Translations under genes and position numbers: made by a program
In this document: one piece after another, positions 6,382-9,238 of the stretch
How the letters are laid out: each line of letters begins with the position of its first letter
Position numbering within the stretch: the first letter of the stretch is position 1
DNA from: JBKBXU01 sp046313675
GTDB taxonomy: Bacteria > Bacteroidota > Bacteroidia > Cytophagales > Cytophagaceae
Assembly (NCBI GenBank): GCA_046313675.1
Contig: JBKBXU010000182.1
Coordinates: 1 to 9,238, forward strand
Reading direction: 5' to 3'
Length of the DNA: 9,238 nucleotides
The notes under the pieces: generated by a model
Database searches by the model: none
Told to the model about the DNA's origin: nothing
The model's input: the letters and a program-made list of their open reading frames with translations, nothing else

Positions 6382-7998
6382 TTATTGTTCTTTTTTCTCC
6401 TCAATACGAAATACAAGATCTCTCATTTCCCAATTTGCTCTCAGGTTTATAACATCTTTATAGAAGAATACCTGTTCGGGTTGTCTTTGCTCTTCAAGGT
6501 TACCACTATCCCATCTCCCGTTATTGTTGGTGTCTTTAATATAGCGTAACTGGTATTGGCCTGGTTCTAAGAAATCAAATGAGTATTTGTTTTGGTTTCT
6601 TAATGTATCAATTACCTGAAATCTAGAATTGAGTAATTCGATAATAAAATGCGGATCGCTTGTTTCCACTCTTCCACTCATCAAACCATGGCTCTCCGGA
6701 TTCTTTGCTGTGAAGATTTGGCTCTTCGTTGTATTGGTATCTTCGGCCATAGTTATAAAGGCTGTAGATCCAATATACAGGGCTAAGGTATCGGTAATTT
6801 TTTTTATGCCCGTAATTTTAAGCTCATTTCTGTATTTATTGAATATAAAGTTTTGAACATCAATATTTTGAATAATAGTATCTAAAGTAATAATTATACT
6901 GTCAGAATTTACAGTTTTGACGGGTTTATTGAACTTTATACTTATTTCCGGATTATTCGGATGTAATTTTCTGTCGGTCGGTAGAATTTCCTTAATTACC
7001 TCTTGTGTCAATTCTTTTTTCTGAGTATCAAAAATTATATTGATGGTATCTGTTAAAACATTTAAGCTGGAGTCGATGGCAGTGATTCTTACGGGGACAC
7101 TATCTTCATGTTGAACCGTATTAAACAGAATATAATTTTTTCCATCTTCTGCGGGATAATATATAAACTCATGTTCAGGTTCCTCCAGATGCTCTATCTC
7201 CAGACTTTCCACACCTTTATTAAATGTTATATTGAACCTGTTTTCCTTTGACATTCTATTAATAATTCTTGGAGGCCGTGTAATAAATCGTGCAATGGAT
7301 AAGTCCTCTTCTTGATTGGTATTAAGATCAACACCTTTTTTAAATGCTATACGTTCATTTTCTTTTTCATAAAGCATGGTATTGGTTTTGTCTTCCAGTG
7401 CATATAGGTCATATATCCCGTTTTTTATGTTGGTAATTTTATATTCTCCATTTTCATCTGTTTTTGTTAGATATAGAGGACGATGATTTTCTATGGTTAG
7501 GGTGTCATCGCTGTGGTACAGATTTACATTAATATTAGGAATGGGCTGATTTGTTAAATGATCAAGTACTTTACCTTTTATTTCTATGGAATCAAGATAG
7601 GGTCCTGTACTAAAAATTAGTTTAAGATTGGGTGTTATATTGTTTTCTGTTCGATCCCTTATTGCATCTCTAAAGTTTAATATATAGGTCGTATTTTCTT
7701 CGAATGGTTCGTGAAACTGGATAAACAAACGGTTTTTTCTTGCTACTGCATCAAATTCAATATCGGTGAGCGGTGTAATGAGTAATTGATCTTGTATGTT
7801 GAATAGGTTAATATCTTCATCGAATTCCATTTCAATTCGTTGATATTTATAATTTATTTGGCCACTTTCCGGTATACTGTAGTTTACCTGTGGTGGTTCT
7901 GTATCTTGGGGACCACCGGTAGGAGGCATTACATTGGCACAGCTTTTAAGTATAATGGCTATAGCAATCAGAAAAAAAAATGCAAGAATTTTATCCAT
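6382..7998 (-). CDS. Lipoprotein with bacterial Ig-like (Big_5/SbsA-type) domain
   Basis: 538-residue predicted lipoprotein. The hydrophobic N terminus ends in the lipobox LKSC (Cys20), followed by the proline-rich ANVMPPTGGPQDTEPP, a signature I associate with a widespread Bacteroidota lipoprotein family. Residues ~33-132 form an Ig-like Big_5 domain (IEMEFDEDINLFNIQDQLLITP, then TTYILNFRDAIRDRTENN). Residues ~136-200 look like a carboxypeptidase-regulatory-like beta-sandwich (IKGKVLDHLTNQPIPNINVN, DENGEYKITNIKNGIYDLYA). A second Ig-like segment spans ~340-430 (EISIKFNKPVKTVNSDSIII). The C-terminal module (~438-535) carries DTNNNGRWDSGN, whose D489, N491, N493, G494 and D497 resemble a calcium-binding loop. 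The ATG abuts the TAA of the methyltransferase gene with no spacer, suggesting translational coupling. It is probably anchored in the outer membrane; its biological role is unknown. Confidence 0.85.
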   Translation of the reverse strand: MDKILAFFFLIAIAIILKSCANVMPPTGGPQDTEPPQVNYSIPESGQINYKYQRIEMEFDEDINLFNIQDQLLITPLTDIEFDAVARKNRLFIQFHEPFEENTTYILNFRDAIRDRTENNITPNLKLIFSTGPYLDSIEIKGKVLDHLTNQPIPNINVNLYHSDDTLTIENHRPLYLTKTDENGEYKITNIKNGIYDLYALEDKTNTMLYEKENERIAFKKGVDLNTNQEEDLSIARFITRPPRIINRMSKENRFNITFNKGVESLEIEHLEEPEHEFIYYPAEDGKNYILFNTVQHEDSVPVRITAIDSSLNVLTDTINIIFDTQKKELTQEVIKEILPTDRKLHPNNPEISIKFNKPVKTVNSDSIIITLDTIIQNIDVQNFIFNKYRNELKITGIKKITDTLALYIGSTAFITMAEDTNTTKSQIFTAKNPESHGLMSGRVETSDPHFIIELLNSRFQVIDTLRNQNKYSFDFLEPGQYQLRYIKDTNNNGRWDSGNLEEQRQPEQVFFYKDVINLRANWEMRDLVFRIEEKKEQ

Positions 7999-8877
7999 TT
8001 ATGCTTTTTCAATTATATATATCTGACTTGAAGATTTATTTTTCCCTGCTTTCATATTTGAAATAAGGCCTGTTTGAAATGCTTTAAGCAAGCCAATAAT
8101 TCCTGATCCTTTATATTTTTCACTTATCATACTCACGTAAAATGAATCAAAAACCATTGGTTTAACATCAATAATATTAAAATGGTGCTTTTTAAGTAAG
8201 GGCTTTATTGTTTCTGGTGTAAAGTGATATAGGTGTCTTGGTACATCGTAAGCAGCCCATTTTTCATCATATTTTGCAGCGTCGTACGATGAGCAATTTG
8301 GTACGGCAATGATTAATTTACCCTTTGCTGATAATTTAGAATAGAGTGTTTCCAACGTTTCATTGAGTTTGTGTATATGTTCCAGAACATGCCATAACGT
8401 TATAATATCATATGGTCCATTAGGCACTACATCCAATGATTTATTTATTCTGGTATTGGTTATTTCCGAAGCCATTTTTCTGGCATTGTCATCCGGTTCC
8501 ATTCCTTCTACTTTCCATCCATCGTTTTTACAAGCAGCAAGAAAGTATCCGGTTCCACAGCCCATATCCAGAATAGAGCCTTTGCCTTTATGCAGGGAAT
8601 TTATTAGCGCTACTTTCTTTTTAAGGGTAATGTTTCGTACCTGGTGGTAGAGACGGTTTATAATTCCTTTGCTGGTATTTGTATGGGAAATATAATCCTG
8701 TGATTGGTAGTAACGGCCTATTGCGTTTTCTGATGGACGAGGGTTTGTAAACCATAAACCACAGTTATTGCATCTGGCGATGGTAAAGTTTTCTTGTGTT
8801 ACACTATAATCCTTTGTTTTCATGACCACGGATAGATCATTTGACATGCATGAAGGACATTCTTTTAATTCTTCCAT
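7999..8877 (-). CDS. Class I SAM-dependent methyltransferase with N-terminal zinc ribbon
   Basis: 292-residue cytoplasmic methyltransferase of unknown substrate. The N terminus carries two CxxC pairs, C7/C10 and C36/C39 (ECPSC and RCNNCGLWFTNPRP), expected to bind one zinc ion. The Rossmann domain has motif I ILDMGCGTGYFL (102-113), an acidic motif II position in GMEPDDNA (E127), motif IV-like TLWHVLEHI (160-168) and post-motif LIIAVPN (188-194). WAAYDVPRHLYHF (207-219) recurs in this UbiG-like/Methyltransf_23 group and may help form the substrate pocket. The start codon lies 6 bp after the mnmG stop and the stop codon touches the next ATG, so it sits inside a tight unit. Linkage to mnmG hints at, but does not prove, RNA as substrate; zinc-ribbon relatives also modify sugars and small molecules. 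The enzyme class is secure; the substrate is not. Confidence 0.9.
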   Translation of the reverse strand: MEELKECPSCMSNDLSVVMKTKDYSVTQENFTIARCNNCGLWFTNPRPSENAIGRYYQSQDYISHTNTSKGIINRLYHQVRNITLKKKVALINSLHKGKGSILDMGCGTGYFLAACKNDGWKVEGMEPDDNARKMASEITNTRINKSLDVVPNGPYDIITLWHVLEHIHKLNETLETLYSKLSAKGKLIIAVPNCSSYDAAKYDEKWAAYDVPRHLYHFTPETIKPLLKKHHFNIIDVKPMVFDSFYVSMISEKYKGSGIIGLLKAFQTGLISNMKAGKNKSSSQIYIIEKA

Positions 8878-8883
8878 TATCTT

Positions 8884-9238
8884 TTATTTACCAAGGTATA
8901 TCATTAATATGGAGATATCGGATGGAGATACTCCGCTTATTCTTGAAGCCTGTCCGATGGTTTCAGGCCGTATTTTTTTTAGTTTTTCTTTTGCTTCTGC
9001 AGATATGGCTGATATAGCGTCATAGTTTAATGATTCTGTTATCATATAGTCTTCCAGACTAGCCATTTTTTTAGCTATCTGTTCTTCCTTTTCAATATAG
9101 TCTTTATACTTTATATCTATTGTTGCCTGTTCTATAACTTCTTTACTAAAGTTTAAAAACAGGTTTTGTACCTCTTCTCTTGAATTAGCGAAGTCGTCAA
9201 GTTCAATATTGGGTCTTTTTATAAGGTTATGCAGAGAT
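8884..9238 (-). CDS. mnmG: MnmG (GidA), tRNA uridine-5-carboxymethylaminomethyl synthesis enzyme, C-terminal part
   Basis: This is the last ~118 codons of a larger gene whose 5' part lies beyond the right edge of the window. MnmG is an FAD enzyme that works with MnmE to install the (carboxymethyl)aminomethyl group at C5 of the wobble uridine U34 in certain tRNAs. The visible part is the helical C-terminal domain that contacts MnmE and tRNA. It reads LHNLIKRPNIELDDF, then IDIKYKDYIEKEEQIAKKM, and ends with the diagnostic IRPETIGQASRISGVSPSDI and ISILMIYLGK. The frame stays open from the TAA (8884-8886) to the window edge; the internal ATG at 9064-9066 is not the true start. The FAD-binding GxGxxG and catalytic cysteines lie outside the window. 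It is the first visible gene of a tight minus-strand unit. No sign of disruption. Confidence 0.95.
   Translation of the reverse strand, partial: SLHNLIKRPNIELDDFANSREEVQNLFLNFSKEVIEQATIDIKYKDYIEKEEQIAKKMASLEDYMITESLNYDAISAISAEAKEKLKKIRPETIGQASRISGVSPSDISILMIYLGK

Noticed and set aside
1..9238. CRISPR arrays, insertion sequences, tRNA/rRNA genes, toxin-antitoxin or defence genes
   Set aside because: No spaced identical repeats of CRISPR size, no transposase or terminal inverted repeats, no cloverleaf or rRNA sequence, and no protein with defence-type motifs was seen on either strand.

Overview
The window looks like chromosomal DNA of a Bacteroidota bacterium, most likely a flavobacterium. It is AT-rich and its start codons lack clear Shine-Dalgarno sequences. 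It has several Bacteroidota-type exported proteins and lipoproteins of unassigned function. One candidate promoter resembles the Bacteroidota TTG / TAnnTTTG form. No mobile element, CRISPR array, tRNA, rRNA or phage gene is visible.

Layout: (1) 34-1218 (+) is a PUA-domain 23S rRNA cytosine methyltransferase of the RlmI family. (2) 1219-1596 is a gap with overlapping stem-loops on its left and a candidate promoter on its right. (3) 1597-3120 (+) is an exported protein of unknown function with a Gly/Met/Tyr-rich insert near its C terminus. (4) A strong hairpin at 3124-3156 lies between convergent genes and should terminate transcription from both sides. (5) On the minus strand, reading right to left, come the 3' end of mnmG (cut by the window edge), a zinc-ribbon SAM methyltransferase, and a lipoprotein with a bacterial Ig-like domain. 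These three are spaced 6 and 0 bp apart and look like one transcription unit. (6) A 376-bp AT-rich gap (6006-6381) carries several short repeats. (7) Beyond it, still on the minus strand, are a 611-residue TPR protein and a DUF4380-like lipoprotein, 82 bp apart.

Functionally the window mixes RNA modification (the RlmI-like enzyme and MnmG) with cell-envelope proteins (two lipoproteins, one TPR protein and one exported protein of unknown role). I found no convincing new multi-gene system. The parts most worth a second look are the Gly/Met/Tyr-rich exported protein, the repeat-bearing gap at 6006-6381, the stem-loops after the rRNA methyltransferase, and the tight mnmG-methyltransferase-lipoprotein unit.
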